33,224 nucleotides of DNA from Acidimicrobiia bacterium (lineage in GTDB: Bacteria; Actinomycetota; Acidimicrobiia; Spongiisociales; ZC4RG35): NCBI GenBank assembly GCA_013812505.1, contig JACCTH010000015.1, forward strand, positions 1-33,224, read 5' to 3'. Position 1 is the stretch's first letter; each line of letters starts with the position of its first letter. The notes under the pieces are model-generated. The model was not told the DNA's origin, ran no database searches, and saw nothing but the letters and a program-made list of their open reading frames with translations. The translations under genes were made by a program, and so were the position numbers. Shown piece after piece: positions 13,711-21,753 of the stretch.

Positions 13711-14403
13711 TCAGGAGCTAGGAGTGACATGGCGGTATCCATGCCGAGCATACGTTCGGTGCCATACGCTCCACGCCAGCTCGACGACGAGAGCGAGGCT
13801 CACAACGGCGAGGTACCAGAAGGTGTCTTCGGACTGGCGTTTAGCCGGCGCCGTGACGGCGGACATCTCAGAAGTAGGTGCCTCACCAAACGACGAGGCC
13901 TCAGAGATGGGCACACCCAACTCGGCCAACGTGTCCCGCAGCCCATTGGGCGCTGCGAACCAGCCGATAACCCCGGGTCCCCAACCCTCGAGGCCTTCTT
14001 GGGCGGGGTTATGGAGAACTGGGCCGTTCTCGGCTTCCAAGTAGATCAGCTGGCGGATTGTGCGCTCTTCCACGCTCTCACCCGGAGGGCCGGAGTTGAT
14101 CCAGGTCACCGTGTAGGCGGGCCCCAGCTCACCGGTCGGCTCCTCTAGCGGTGACGGATGATCGCCGGTTACGTACCAGATCCCGGTCTGTTCCATGAGC
14201 TGGCCCACCAGGTCGACATCGGCGGTATCCAGCAGCTCGATCGTTCGGTCGATCCCAGGGCCGGTGACGGTTGCAGACTCGGGACCCTTGGCAGCGGCCG
14301 GCTCACTGAATCCGACCAGGACCACTGCGACGATTGCTACGCCCACCAAGACCATCACAAGGGGCATGCCCGCCGTGCTACTCCTCGATTGCATCGGCTT
14401 CAC
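13711..14403 (-). CDS. Unknown exported protein with C-terminal membrane anchor (paralogue of 29439-30132)
   Basis: 230 residues from GTG 14403; an in-frame ATG at 14394 has better spacing to GGAAAGGA and is equally likely. Seen: hydrophobic N-terminal segment (PLVMVLVGVAIVAVVLVGFSEPAAAKG) that may be a signal peptide or anchor, a polar domain containing LLDTADVDLVGQLMEQTG, TVTWINSGPPGESVEERTIRQ, and GWFAAPNGLRDTLAELGVP, and one C-terminal span (FWYLAVVSLALVVELAWSVW) followed by basic residues. The layout suggests a domain held outside the cytoplasm. No family is recognised. Its near-identical partner at 30 kb carries a frameshift; this copy is intact. Convergent with the lipoprotein gene. 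Confidence 0.75.
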   Translation of the reverse strand: MKPMQSRSSTAGMPLVMVLVGVAIVAVVLVGFSEPAAAKGPESATVTGPGIDRTIELLDTADVDLVGQLMEQTGIWYVTGDHPSPLEEPTGELGPAYTVTWINSGPPGESVEERTIRQLIYLEAENGPVLHNPAQEGLEGWGPGVIGWFAAPNGLRDTLAELGVPISEASSFGEAPTSEMSAVTAPAKRQSEDTFWYLAVVSLALVVELAWSVWHRTYARHGYRHVTPSS

Positions 14404-14658
14404 GTCCTTTCCAGGCGAGAGTCAATCACCCCTTACTACACCGCCCGCACCGTTCAGGTTCCCCTAGGAATGGCGGGACGGCCGAATAGCCGCATGCGGC
14501 GAGCAAGTCATTCGGAATTGGTCGCTTAGGTCGAGGGGTGATCTCGACCGGAATGGGCGAGCCACGGCCTTACCGAGCTCGCGCCCCGTTCTCAGAAGCG
14601 TGGGTCTTCGAACCCGTACCCCATCGCGTTGCATTGACTCTTCGTAACCGCACTCGAC

Positions 14659-14702
14659 GTGCCGCTATGGGCGGTTTCGATCCGCGCTCGTTATCAATCC
14701 GG
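14659..14702 (+). repeat. Dispersed intergenic repeat, copy 14.7
   Basis: GTGCCGCTATGGGCGGTTTC then CTCGTTATCAATCCGG; right half weaker than in the best copies. Lies 48 bases before the gene at 14750. Confidence 0.4.
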
Positions 14703-14749
14703 ATCAAGCGAGCCGTCTGGGGTTGCCCGTCGATAGATACGATTCCGGC

Positions 14750-15343
14750 ATGGATTCGACTGCCGCGATCGAATACGACTCGGTTGCCACAACTTCGAGG
14801 CGGCGTCTCCCCGTCTGGCTGCTGGTTGTGACGGTGGCCTTGTTGTTGGGTGGAATTGGCGGTTGGGTGCTTCGCGGCTGGGTAGACACCCGAAGCCCGG
14901 AGGCTGTCCTGATCGGGCAGGCGTCAGACTTTCCGCCCGGATCCGTGACCGAGGTGGCGCTGGATATGGGTCATTTCGATCCGTTCGGGTTGGAAAGTCC
15001 CGCGGCCGAGGTGCCCGGCGGGCGGGAGTTTTCGCCAACCTGGCTCTTTGTGGTGAGTGATGCTGAGGGCGGGCTAATGGCGTTATCACTGAGGAGCTCC
15101 TGGATGGGGTGCCGAGTGGGTGTGGTGACCCGCGCCGAGGCCATCGAATTCGGCCACGAGGTTCCAGCAGGGTTCGACCGAGGCTTTCTCGATCCGTGCC
15201 ACAGTGGCCTGTTCTCCCTCGACGGGCAACACCTGGCGGGACCCGGGCACCGGGGCCTCATTCGTTTCCCGATCGGATATCTACCCAATGGGTTGGTCAT
15301 CGTCGACCTCACCCGCCCAGAACTGGCTTCGGCTTCACCCTGA
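14750..15343 (+). CDS. Membrane-anchored protein with a degenerate Rieske-like domain
   Basis: 197 residues from ATG 14750. Seen: one N-terminal span (LPVWLLVVTVALLLGGIGGWVLRGW) and an extracytoplasmic domain of about 150 residues. The end of the domain (FLDPCHSGLFSLDGQHLAGP) matches the second cluster loop of Rieske [2Fe-2S] proteins, which normally reads CPCHGS...F....G....GPA. Here the first ligand Cys is Asp, and the first loop reads GCRV where C-x-H is expected. So only part of the ligand set remains and binding of a normal cluster is unlikely. I infer a Rieske-fold protein that lost its cluster. A TTG at 14723 is an alternative start. Confidence 0.65.
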   Translation: MDSTAAIEYDSVATTSRRRLPVWLLVVTVALLLGGIGGWVLRGWVDTRSPEAVLIGQASDFPPGSVTEVALDMGHFDPFGLESPAAEVPGGREFSPTWLFVVSDAEGGLMALSLRSSWMGCRVGVVTRAEAIEFGHEVPAGFDRGFLDPCHSGLFSLDGQHLAGPGHRGLIRFPIGYLPNGLVIVDLTRPELASASP

Positions 15344-15517
15344 CACCGCCCCCAATCGACACCTACCGAGTGGTGCGGTGTCGGCTGAGAATGATTGCTA
15401 TGCGGGATCCTGGCGAGAAGATGTCGATAGGCATCGAGTCGGAGATGCCAAGTTGAACAGTTCATTTGAAAACGGGAAGGCGGCTGGTGCCCGGTGGGAA
15501 GGAGTAGGTTGCGGGCG

Positions 15518-15907
15518 ATGGCCCGGTGGTTGGCGGTCTTTCTTATCGCCTTGACGGCGTGCAATGCCTCCGGTCCAACGGTGACCACCACTCCGCTAGG
15601 TGTGGAGGCAGCTTCTCCGCTGGCGCTCGGTTTCCTAGCCGATCTGGAGGTCACGATCGACGAGATCCATCTCGCTCGGGATGCTGCTGTGCGATGCGCC
15701 GCTGCTCGAGGTGTCGAGGTCGAGGCCACCGTCACGGAGGAGCCCGACGGCACCGTGGAACTCTCTTACCAGGTGGAGGCGGCTCTATCGCAGGTCGTGG
15801 ATCGCTGCTTCACGGCGAACGTCGGTCCGCTGATGGATTTCCGCGCCTGGCTGTGGGACGGCCTTGCTCCCGAAGCGGCTCTCGAGCGGGCCCTTCGAGG
15901 TCGGTAG
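15518..15907 (+). CDS. Small hypothetical lipoprotein
   Basis: 129 residues from ATG 15518. A TTG at 15509 is better spaced from the strong GGAAGGAG at 15497-15504 and may be the true start, adding three residues. Seen: short signal peptide with lipobox (ARWLAVFLIALTAC), then a Thr-rich stretch and a helical-looking domain with two Cys (VRCAAARGV and VDRCFTANVG) that could form a disulfide. The domain contains VEVEATVTEEPDGTVELSY, as in uncharacterised actinobacterial lipoproteins. Function unknown. Overlapping frames to 16287 are not credible. Confidence 0.6.
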   Translation: MARWLAVFLIALTACNASGPTVTTTPLGVEAASPLALGFLADLEVTIDEIHLARDAAVRCAAARGVEVEATVTEEPDGTVELSYQVEAALSQVVDRCFTANVGPLMDFRAWLWDGLAPEAALERALRGR

Positions 15908-16066
15908 GTTGGGGCTTCGTCGCCCACCGGACACAGATCCGGCGACGCGACCGATGCCGACACCCTGTGCACCGAGGGCCCGGACCGAAACCTCGGAGTT
16001 GGTGCCGCCCCGAACGCTCAGGCCACACCCCGCGCCCGCGCCGTCGGCCGGATGACCGAGCACGAG

Positions 16067-16112
16067 GTGCCGATCGGGTGCGGTGTCAGATTTGGGCGAT
16101 ACCGCTCGGGAT
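16067..16112 (+). repeat. Dispersed intergenic repeat, copy 16.1
   Basis: GTGCCGATCGGGTGCGGTGT then TTGGGCGATACCGCTCGGGA; lies between convergent genes. Confidence 0.45.
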
Positions 16113-16161
16113 CTGTCGATCTAGTGCGGTTTGTGGTTCGTCCAGAGCATTCGACGAGCTG

Positions 16162-16881
16162 TCAGGATTTGGCGATTTCGGCTATCGGGTTGCCGTCGGA
16201 CGCGAACCCGCGGACTACGAAATGTTGCCTGCTCGGCCACCAGGCTGTGAACCATCCGTTGGAGACCGTCGCTTCTACTTCGCCTAGGTCGCCGACGTCG
16301 ATGACGACTCTGGCGACATCTTCGGAGACAACGCCGATGACGAAGGTGGTTGCTTCGATTCCCTCGGGTCCGTCGACGGGGTCGGGCGCTATTCCGAGGA
16401 CGTTGAAACGGAGTCGGTCATCGCCTTCGGTGAGATCTTCGTCATAGCCCATGGTCACTACGCTCAAACCCGGCTCGTACCCGTCGCTTCGGAACAGTTC
16501 TCCGACCACGCAGGTGACGAACCATCCCTCGCCGGCGAAGTTGAGAGTGGCGGTATTGCCCCGTACTTCGCTGGTCATGAGTGGAGGGAGGGTGTCGGGC
16601 CAGTCTCCTGGCGTGGTGGCGAGAGATTCGGTGCAGTCGTCGGTGATCCAGGTTTGCTCGTCGGGTGTTGTGGGACGTGCCACGGCTGCCCATGCGATCC
16701 CGTCACTGATACCAGGTGTAATAGCCACGACTGCGAGAACCAGACTTGCGGCGACCGCCGGCACCCATGCCATGCGTCGGATGGTGGATCGCCTAGTAGG
16801 TTGCTCTCGGTCGAACTGCACATCGTTGAGGCCGTCTCGCAGCTCGGCGATCACGTCTTCGAATTCGATCAGGTCGTTCAA
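16162..16881 (-). CDS. Membrane protein paired with an ECF sigma factor, probable anti-sigma factor
   Basis: 239 residues. Seen: a 40-residue cytoplasmic N-terminus (EFEDVIAELRDGLNDVQFDRE), one span (AWVPAVAASLVLAVVAITPGI), and an outer domain of about 170 residues rich in Asp/Glu with two Cys (TDDCTESL and FVTCVVGEL). It starts inside the stop of the sigma-factor gene (4-base overlap), the arrangement of sigma/anti-sigma pairs. The N-terminal part lacks the HxxxCxxC zinc anti-sigma motif, so the link rests on position and topology. The outer domain would sense a signal; which one is not visible. Confidence 0.7.
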   Translation of the reverse strand: MNDLIEFEDVIAELRDGLNDVQFDREQPTRRSTIRRMAWVPAVAASLVLAVVAITPGISDGIAWAAVARPTTPDEQTWITDDCTESLATTPGDWPDTLPPLMTSEVRGNTATLNFAGEGWFVTCVVGELFRSDGYEPGLSVVTMGYDEDLTEGDDRLRFNVLGIAPDPVDGPEGIEATTFVIGVVSEDVARVVIDVGDLGEVEATVSNGWFTAWWPSRQHFVVRGFASDGNPIAEIAKS

Positions 16882-17366
16882 TAGCTCACCTTCTCCTTGC
16901 TCAGTTGATCTCGAAGCGCTGTCAAGGCGCGGTGGAGATGGGTGGTCACGGTTCCCGTTGCGATCCCGAGAGCATCAGCGGTCTGGTTGGTGTCGAAGTC
17001 CAAGATGATCCGAAACGCCAAGACACGGCGCTGCTGTTCGGGCAGCGTTCGGATCGCAGCTAGAAGATTGGGCTCGATCGGCAACGACGGCGTATCGGCC
17101 GGTTCTGATGTGATCAGCGATTTCACAGCACGGCGGGTCTTCCGCCAGCGGTCGCGGTGAAGGTTCATCGCCACCGTCACCACCCACGCCGCCGCAGCCG
17201 GATGAGAACGAACCTTGGGCCAGGACTCCAGACACCGGGCGTAAGCCTCAGCCAGCAAGTCCTCCGCCTCACTTGGGTCGGCAACAGCCACGATCACAGC
17301 CCGAAAACAGCCGTCCCGGCTTTCTTTGTAGAACGCTTCGAAACCTGACTCGTCCATTCCACCCAT
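16878..17366 (-). CDS. ECF-type RNA polymerase sigma factor
   Basis: 162 residues from ATG 17366; ATG 17357 is equally possible. Seen: region 2 with AVADPSEAEDLLAEAYARCLESWPKV (core-binding and -10 recognition helices) followed by WVVTVAMNLHRDRWRK, and region 4 with LPEQQRRVLAFRIILDFDTNQTADALGIATGTVTTHLHRALTALR (helix-turn-helix for -35 recognition). Length and lack of region 3 fit the ECF (sigma-70 group 4) class. Known: such factors direct RNA polymerase to a small regulon when released by a partner protein, here likely the membrane protein encoded immediately downstream. Autoregulation is usual; I could not identify a matching promoter. Confidence 0.92.
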   Translation of the reverse strand: MGGMDESGFEAFYKESRDGCFRAVIVAVADPSEAEDLLAEAYARCLESWPKVRSHPAAAAWVVTVAMNLHRDRWRKTRRAVKSLITSEPADTPSLPIEPNLLAAIRTLPEQQRRVLAFRIILDFDTNQTADALGIATGTVTTHLHRALTALRDQLSKEKVSY

Positions 17367-17480
17367 CTAACGAATGCGAGCCCCCCCACACTTACACGAA
17401 ATCCGAGATTCGGGTACTCCAAGCCACACAGGCGCTTCTTGCCCATCACGATCGTCACTTTCGCTGTGCCCAAGCGGGAC

Positions 17481-17530
17481 GTGCCGGTATCGAGCGGGTG
17501 GCAGAGGCGGGCGTTATCGCCCATACCGGT
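17481..17530 (+). repeat. Dispersed intergenic repeat, copy 17.5
   Basis: CAAGCGGGACGTGCCGGTAT then GCGGGCGTTATCGCCCATAC. It shares with copy 17.9 an extra left flank (CCAAGCG-GA). Lies 32 bases before a VOC gene. Confidence 0.5.
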
Positions 17531-17561
17531 CGATCCGGGTGTCCGCTGGGATACTTGCCAG

Positions 17562-17916
17562 ATGTCGATCGTCGGACTTCATCATGTCCAGCTCGCGATG
17601 CCCACGGGCGAGGAAGCCAAGGCCGTTGCCTTCTACGAGGGTCTGCTCCGGATTCCTCAGGTCGCGAAGCCTCCACATCTCGAAGGTCGCGGTGGATGCT
17701 GGTTCGAGTCGGGGCTCACCCGCGTTCACCTCGGTGTCGAAGAGGACTTCACACCGGCCAAGAAGGCACACCCGGCGTTGGTGGTCGACGGCCTCTCGGC
17801 ACCTTGCACAGGCCGGTGTAGGGATTCTCGATGATCAGCCCCTACCTGGCTTCGAGCATTGCTACGTGTACGACCCCTTCGGCAATCGTCTCGAACTCCT
17901 CGAGCCCATCCCCTGA
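17562..17916 (+). pseudogene. VOC (glyoxalase/bleomycin resistance) family protein, one frameshift
   Basis: The ATG at 17562 begins MSIVGLHHVQLAMP, with metal-site His at the start of the first beta-alpha-beta module, then VAFYEGLLRIPQV, GCWFESGLTRVHLGVEEDF and HPALVVDGLSA. In this frame the product then goes wrong and stops at 17834. In the next frame the expected continuation appears at once: LAQAGVGILDDQPLPGFEHC and VYDPFGNRLELLEPIP with the second-module Glu. Removing one C of the pair at 17802-17803 joins both halves into a normal protein of about 117 residues. So this is one gene with a +1 insertion, real or from sequencing. VOC proteins bind a divalent metal and act in isomerisation, dioxygenation or drug binding; the substrate is unknown. 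Confidence 0.8.
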
Positions 17917-17950
17917 CACGATGGGTTGCGCGGAGCGGCCCAAGCGCGAA

Positions 17951-18001
17951 GTGCCGGTGTGAGCGGTTCGGAGATTGGGAGTGTTATCGCTTCTGATCGG
18001 G
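17951..18001 (+). repeat. Dispersed intergenic repeat, copy 17.9
   Basis: GTGCCGGTGTGAGCGGTTCG, GAGATTGGGAGT, GTTATCGCTTCTGATCGGG. Begins 35 bases after one stop codon and ends 13 bases before the next gene's ATG. Confidence 0.6.
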
Positions 18002-18013
18002 CATGATGCGTGC

Positions 18014-18605
18014 ATGACTGTGGCGGTCAGTCAGGTCGTCTTCATCGGCCCGGTGTGCACCGGGAAGACAACGCTGTTGCGACTGGTGGCCGACCGGGTC
18101 GGCGTCGAGGTTGTCGACCTCGATGAGGTTGCCAACCTCTACTACGAGGAGGTCGGCAGAGGGTACGACGCCTTGCAAGTGAAAGGCGACGAGGTCGGCT
18201 TTCTCGCCTCTTACCGTTGGTGGCGGGAGGGGCACCCGCATGCCGTACGCCGTGTCTTCGAGGACCACCCGCAGGCAGTAGTAGCCCTCGGAGCGGGCCA
18301 CACCCATTATCAAGACCAGCATATGTTCGATGTGGTGGCGACTGTTCTACTCCATCGGTATCCGATCCTGGTCCTGCCCTCCTCCGACCTTGACCAGTCG
18401 GTCGAAGTGATCCGTGCTCGGTCCGTTGCGAGCCGAGATATGGATTGGCGCTACGGTGATGTGGACTTCATCGAGCGGTGGGTTAAAAGACCCCGCCAAC
18501 CACGTCCTCGCCCGTTGGACCGTCTACACGGAGAACCGGACACCGCATCAGACGGCAGACGAGATCATGGACCACCTGGCTGGACAAGCCGGACCCAGCA
18601 CGTAG
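18014..18605 (+). pseudogene. Shikimate-kinase-like P-loop protein, one frameshift
   Basis: Starts at ATG 18014. Seen: Walker A GPVCTGKTT, VVDLDEVANLYYEEVG, LASYRWWREGHPHAVRRVF and VVALGAGHTHYQD, the pattern of small shikimate-kinase/AAA-like actinobacterial proteins. After FIERWVK the frame breaks into Pro/Arg-rich sequence. Deleting one A from AAAA at 18484-18487 restores KDPANHVLARWTVYTENRTPHQTADEI and a stop at 18605, the expected family C-terminus, giving about 196 residues. Unrepaired, the frame runs to 18685. The inferred activity is phosphorylation of a small molecule; it is not the aroK of an aro operon, as no aromatic pathway genes are nearby. Frameshift may be sequencing error. Confidence 0.8.
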
Positions 18606-18656
18606 GTGCCGATCCCGCCCACCGTCTTGGCTGGTGCCTTACCGCTCCTGGATGGG
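18606..18656 (+). repeat. Dispersed intergenic repeat, copy 18.6
   Basis: GTGCCGATCCCGCCCACCGT then CCTTACCGCTCCTGGATGGG and TGATCTGG. Begins directly after the repaired stop at 18605. Confidence 0.45.
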
Positions 18657-18670
18657 TGATCTGGACGCGG

Positions 18671-19123
18671 TTAGTCGACGAGTAGCGTCGTGGTTGGTGA
18701 GAGTGCGTGGCGGATGGCGGGTAGGTCCGCTGGCATGATCTCGTTCTCTGGAAGCTGGTCGGGGTTGAACCAGTCGACTTCGGTGATTTCGCCGTCTCCG
18801 TCACCAATTTGGGGGCCGAGCCGTCCTCGGAAGACGACCCCGACGTGTTGGATGGACCGACCGTCCGGATAGCGGTGGATTTGAGTCTCTGGGTTGCTCA
18901 GTACAGCGATGACGCCGTCGAGTTCGACCTCGTAGCCGAGTTCCTCGCGGCATTCCCGCCAGGCGCAGTCGGCAAACGACTCACCGGATTCGAGTCGGCC
19001 GCCGGGTAGACACCACGTCCTATCGTCGCTGCGGCGCCCGAGGAGAATCCGTCCATCGTCGTCCACAATGGCGACCACCGCCGTCGGCACCGGCTTAGGG
19101 GGCGCTTCGTGGTCAGTGTTCAC
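18671..19123 (-). CDS. Nudix hydrolase
   Basis: 150 residues. Seen: a complete Nudix box (GGRLESGESFADCAWRECREELGY fits G-x5-E-x7-R-E-U-x-E-E-x-G-U), preceded by AVVAIVDDDGRILLGRRSDDRTWCLP. Known: Nudix enzymes hydrolyse nucleoside diphosphates linked to another group, such as oxidised nucleotides, NDP-sugars or cofactors, using Mg held by the box glutamates. Sequence alone does not give the substrate. It starts 9 bases after the stop of the phosphatase gene upstream on the same strand, so both are probably co-transcribed. Convergent with the shikimate-kinase-like gene. Confidence 0.93.
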   Translation of the reverse strand: MNTDHEAPPKPVPTAVVAIVDDDGRILLGRRSDDRTWCLPGGRLESGESFADCAWRECREELGYEVELDGVIAVLSNPETQIHRYPDGRSIQHVGVVFRGRLGPQIGDGDGEITEVDWFNPDQLPENEIMPADLPAIRHALSPTTTLLVD

Positions 19124-19132
19124 GAGTCGAAT

Positions 19133-19837
19133 CTACTGTGGTGTCAGGAGCACAGCCCGTGCCCGTTGGACGTCATCGACTCCGACACCGGATGCGATCG
19201 CCAGCGCTTCGCTCGACCCGTATCTCTGTCTGACACCGTCCAGGAACAGCCTCATCGTTTCCGGTGCTGCGTCGTATTCATTCGGTGGGTCGGGTCTAAA
19301 GAAACTGGCGGTGGCCGGCTCGGTGGCCAGCTGTTTGAGCACAGGCCCCGACCTGGCATAGTCGGCTGCGATCTCCTCATCAGTGACGCCGGCAATCGCC
19401 AGTAGCAGCGCCGTCACGATTCCAGTTCGGTCCTTGCCTCCAGAGCAGTGGATCACCAAGGGAAGGCTGTCCGGTGTGATGGCGCTGATAATGGATTGGA
19501 GGGCGTGACGTCCCTCCCGTTCGAGCATGTCCCGATAGCGGCCGGCAACGGCGTCGGGTGACTGATCGATCGGATGCTCCCACTCGGGATCGATTTCAAT
19601 CAGGAACGGAATCTGCAGGATTTGGACCCTCCGAAGGAACGGCCGGTGCGAGTGTTCACGCTCCAACGGCATCCGTAGATCGATCACCGTCGCAATCCCA
19701 AATCTCGACGCCAGCTCGGCGGCTTCAGTTGATGTCAGGAAGTCGAAGGTGCCACTCCTGTACAGCCGACCGGTCGGGAACATGTCGCCCGACCCAAGCG
19801 GGAGACCACCAATGTCTCGGAAGTTGACCAGCGGCAT
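19133..19837 (-). CDS. Tyrosine-protein phosphatase (PtpB-like, Y_phosphatase3 family)
   Basis: 234 residues from the ATG at 19837, preferred over 19882 because AAGGCGAG lies just upstream and the family starts with xPLVNFRDIGG. Seen: NFRDIGG, GRLYRSGTFDFLTSTE, IATVIDLRMPLERE, and the P-loop HCSGGKDRTG with the CX5R catalytic Cys and Arg. The C-terminal part (YDAAPETMRLFLDGVRQRYGSSEALA) is also typical. Known: these enzymes dephosphorylate phosphotyrosine or phosphoinositides; family members include mycobacterial PtpB. No signal peptide. Probably co-transcribed with the Nudix gene 9 bases downstream. Confidence 0.92.
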   Translation of the reverse strand: MPLVNFRDIGGLPLGSGDMFPTGRLYRSGTFDFLTSTEAAELASRFGIATVIDLRMPLEREHSHRPFLRRVQILQIPFLIEIDPEWEHPIDQSPDAVAGRYRDMLEREGRHALQSIISAITPDSLPLVIHCSGGKDRTGIVTALLLAIAGVTDEEIAADYARSGPVLKQLATEPATASFFRPDPPNEYDAAPETMRLFLDGVRQRYGSSEALAIASGVGVDDVQRARAVLLTPQ

Positions 19838-19952
19838 TACTCGCCTTGCCAATAAAGAAGAGGTGAACGACATCGTCGCCACGATACGTTTGGCAGGTAT
19901 CTCGCCAACCGCGTTGAGCGGGTGCAGCTGATCGCGTACCCGAGCGCGCTAC

Positions 19953-20000
19953 GTGCCGTTAGGTGCGGGTCTGCCCAGCGGGCGATATCGCTCGTATCAG
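19953..20000 (+). repeat. Dispersed intergenic repeat, copy 20.0
   Basis: CTACGTGCCGTTAGGTGCGG then GCGGGCGATATCGCTCGTAT; diverged copy between divergent genes. Confidence 0.4.
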
Positions 20001-20138
20001 GCGATATCAAGCGTTGTCGCGGTGCCCCGGGCTCACCTTTCGCATGTTTCCGTGTCGGGCCGATACCGTCCTCGCCGGGCGTTGCGCGACCATGGGATAG
20101 CGACGAATGGGGTGGAGGTGGTTCACCGGAGGAGGCGG

Positions 20139-20855
20139 ATGCTGGCAACCGTGGCGGTGCTGGGGGCGGTGGCGGTCTTGGGGTTGGCGGGCTTGTGGAT
20201 CCTGCAACGGCGTCTCATCTACTTCCCCGAGCAGGAAGTGCCGCCGGTGGCCGCCATCCTTCCCACCGCCCGGTCTGTTCCCGTTGCCACTACCGACGGG
20301 CTCGTCCTGACTGGGTGGTTTCTCCCCGCCGTTCAACCGCGGGCAGCGGTGCTGGTCTTCAACGGGAATGCCGGGAACCGGGCACATCGGGTTTTGCTGG
20401 CCCGCGCCCTGGCCGATCGAGGGTTGTCGGTCCTCCTCTTCGACTACCGGGGATATGGCGGGAATCCCGGGGCGCCGTCTGAGGAGGGGTTGGCGACCGA
20501 CGCCGCCGCGGCGGCTGCCACGCTGGCGGATCTCTCCGGCGGGAAACCATTGGTGTTCTTCGGGGAGTCTCTCGGGGCGGCGGTGGCGGCCCGCTTGGCG
20601 GTCGAGTCGCCACCGTCAGCCCTCGTCCTGAGATCGCCCTTTACGCCGTTGGCAGACGTTGCCGCCGTCCACTACCCGCTCGTCCCTGCCCGCCTCCTCC
20701 TGCGGGACCGGTTCGAGACCCTGGAGGCCGTCCGCCAGGTAGAGGTCCCTGTCTTGGTGGTGGCCGGCTCCGCCGACGCGGTGGTCCCTGCCGACCTACC
20801 ACCGGTGGGGCGAGCTCTTTCCGCCTTTGCAACGAGCAGTGGCCGCGATTGCTAA
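20139..20855 (+). CDS. Alpha/beta hydrolase (YfhR/BEM46-like), 3' truncated
   Basis: 238 residues from ATG 20139 (GGAGGA just upstream). Seen: N-terminal anchor (LATVAVLGAVAVLGLAGLWIL) then RRLIYFPEQE, VLVFNGNAGNRAHR, LLFDYRGYGGNPG, nucleophile elbow FFGESLGAAVAARL with the catalytic Ser, LRSPFTPLADVAAVHYP and VLVVAGSADAVVPADL with the acid Asp. The domain then ends abruptly: the last 18 residues or so are not family-like, and the strand with the catalytic His (usually G-x-x-H) is missing. From about 20805 the DNA belongs to a different gene (an epimerase read one frame over). The product is therefore probably inactive. Assembly misjoin is an alternative. Confidence 0.82.
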   Translation: MLATVAVLGAVAVLGLAGLWILQRRLIYFPEQEVPPVAAILPTARSVPVATTDGLVLTGWFLPAVQPRAAVLVFNGNAGNRAHRVLLARALADRGLSVLLFDYRGYGGNPGAPSEEGLATDAAAAAATLADLSGGKPLVFFGESLGAAVAARLAVESPPSALVLRSPFTPLADVAAVHYPLVPARLLLRDRFETLEAVRQVEVPVLVVAGSADAVVPADLPPVGRALSAFATSSGRDC

Positions 20856-21540
20856 GGCCACCGGGTCGAGGTACGTCTCATTTGAGAACCTCTATATGTA
20901 TGGCGATCCCAACGGCAAGGCCCTCGCCGAGGACCTTCCATACGCAGCGAAGACCAAGAAGGGCCAGGTACGGGCGGCCATGGCCGCTGACCTGCTGGCG
21001 ATGCACGCGGCTGGTGATTTGCAGGTGGCGATCGGGCGTGGTTCGGATTATTTCGGTCCAAGGGGAACCACCCAGTCACCCTTCGGCGACCTTGTGATTG
21101 GCGCCGCCTTGGCAGGCAAGGCGGCGCGGGTGATCGGTGATTCAGATCAGCCCCACACCTATTCGTATCTTCCCGACATCGGTCGGACCCTTGTGACTTT
21201 GGGTACCAGGGGAGAGGCGCTCGGCCAGGTATGGCATGTCCCCAACGCCCCGGCCAGGTCGACTCGCGAGATCATCGGTTTAATCGGGACGCAGCTTGGC
21301 AAGGAGGTCAGGGTGCGGGTGGCACCCGACTGGCTCTTGCGAGCCATGGGTGTTTTCAACCCGACGCTTCGTGAGATCGTGGAAATGCTCTACGAGTTCC
21401 ACAAGCCCTTCATTGTCGACAGCAGCAAATTCGAAAAAGCCTTCGGCATTGGCCCGACGCCTCTGGAAGAGTCAATACCGACAACGCTCAGCTGGTTCTG
21501 TCGAAGCCAGTATCCCAACCGCGCATCCTCGCTGACCAGC
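20812..21540 (+). pseudogene. NAD-dependent epimerase/dehydratase-like protein, 5' truncated and without its stop
   Basis: Reading from about 20812: LFPPLQRAVAAIAKATGSRY, SFENLYMYGDPNGKALAED, VAIGRGSDYFGPRGTTQS, VIGDSDQPHTYSYLPDIGRT and GQVWHVPNAPARSTREIIG, recognisable as the middle and end of an extended short-chain-dehydrogenase-type epimerase. The N-terminal 90-110 residues with the Rossmann GxxGxxG and the first half of the active site are absent. The family should end near 21500 (IPTTLSWF). Here no stop follows and the frame runs on to 22173 through a region antisense to the DUF1206 gene, where its composition is not protein-like. TTG 20827 is the first start codon in frame. Almost certainly a non-functional remnant. 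Confidence 0.75.
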
Positions 21541-21680
21541 CGTGATGAAATGGAACAGAACGGGCCAGTTGCTTTCACAAAGGTTGCGAACGGAGACCCC
21601 GCCTCGCTGACTGTGCCGAAAGGTGCACCGGGAAACAGCCCACGAACAGCCGGCACCCCTGAGGTCAACCCGAATACGAA

Positions 21681-21714
21681 GAGCCTTTATAGAAGCGCGG
21701 GCTTTTTAAGGCTC
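21681..21714 (-). terminator. Weak hairpin downstream of the DUF1206 gene
   Basis: GAGCCTT and AAGGCTC arms (7 pairs) with a long internal loop that includes an A/T run, about 40 bases after the DUF1206 stop. Too weak to be sure of a terminator. Confidence 0.25.
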
Positions 21715-21753
21715 GCTGAATCACCACGGCTAACGCTCGGCTGGGCAGCTGGG

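Larger units (their letters stand above)
13648..14670. repeat. About 1 kb segment duplication, copy 1
   Basis: Aligns with about 29375-30400 in the same orientation, covering the dispersed repeat, the whole minus-strand gene and the roughly 260 bases upstream of that gene. By eye identity is about 85-90 percent, and both coding and non-coding parts are conserved. Confidence 0.85.

Noticed and set aside
13693..14529. Plus-strand frames opposite the unknown membrane protein
   Set aside because: Mirror of a conserved minus-strand gene; the duplication at 29.4 kb conserves the minus-strand protein, and its frames include clear hydrophobic segments.
15526..16287. Plus-strand 253-codon frame
   Set aside because: Very Arg/Gly/Ser-rich shadow of the lipoprotein gene and of the antisense sigma partner; no start signal.
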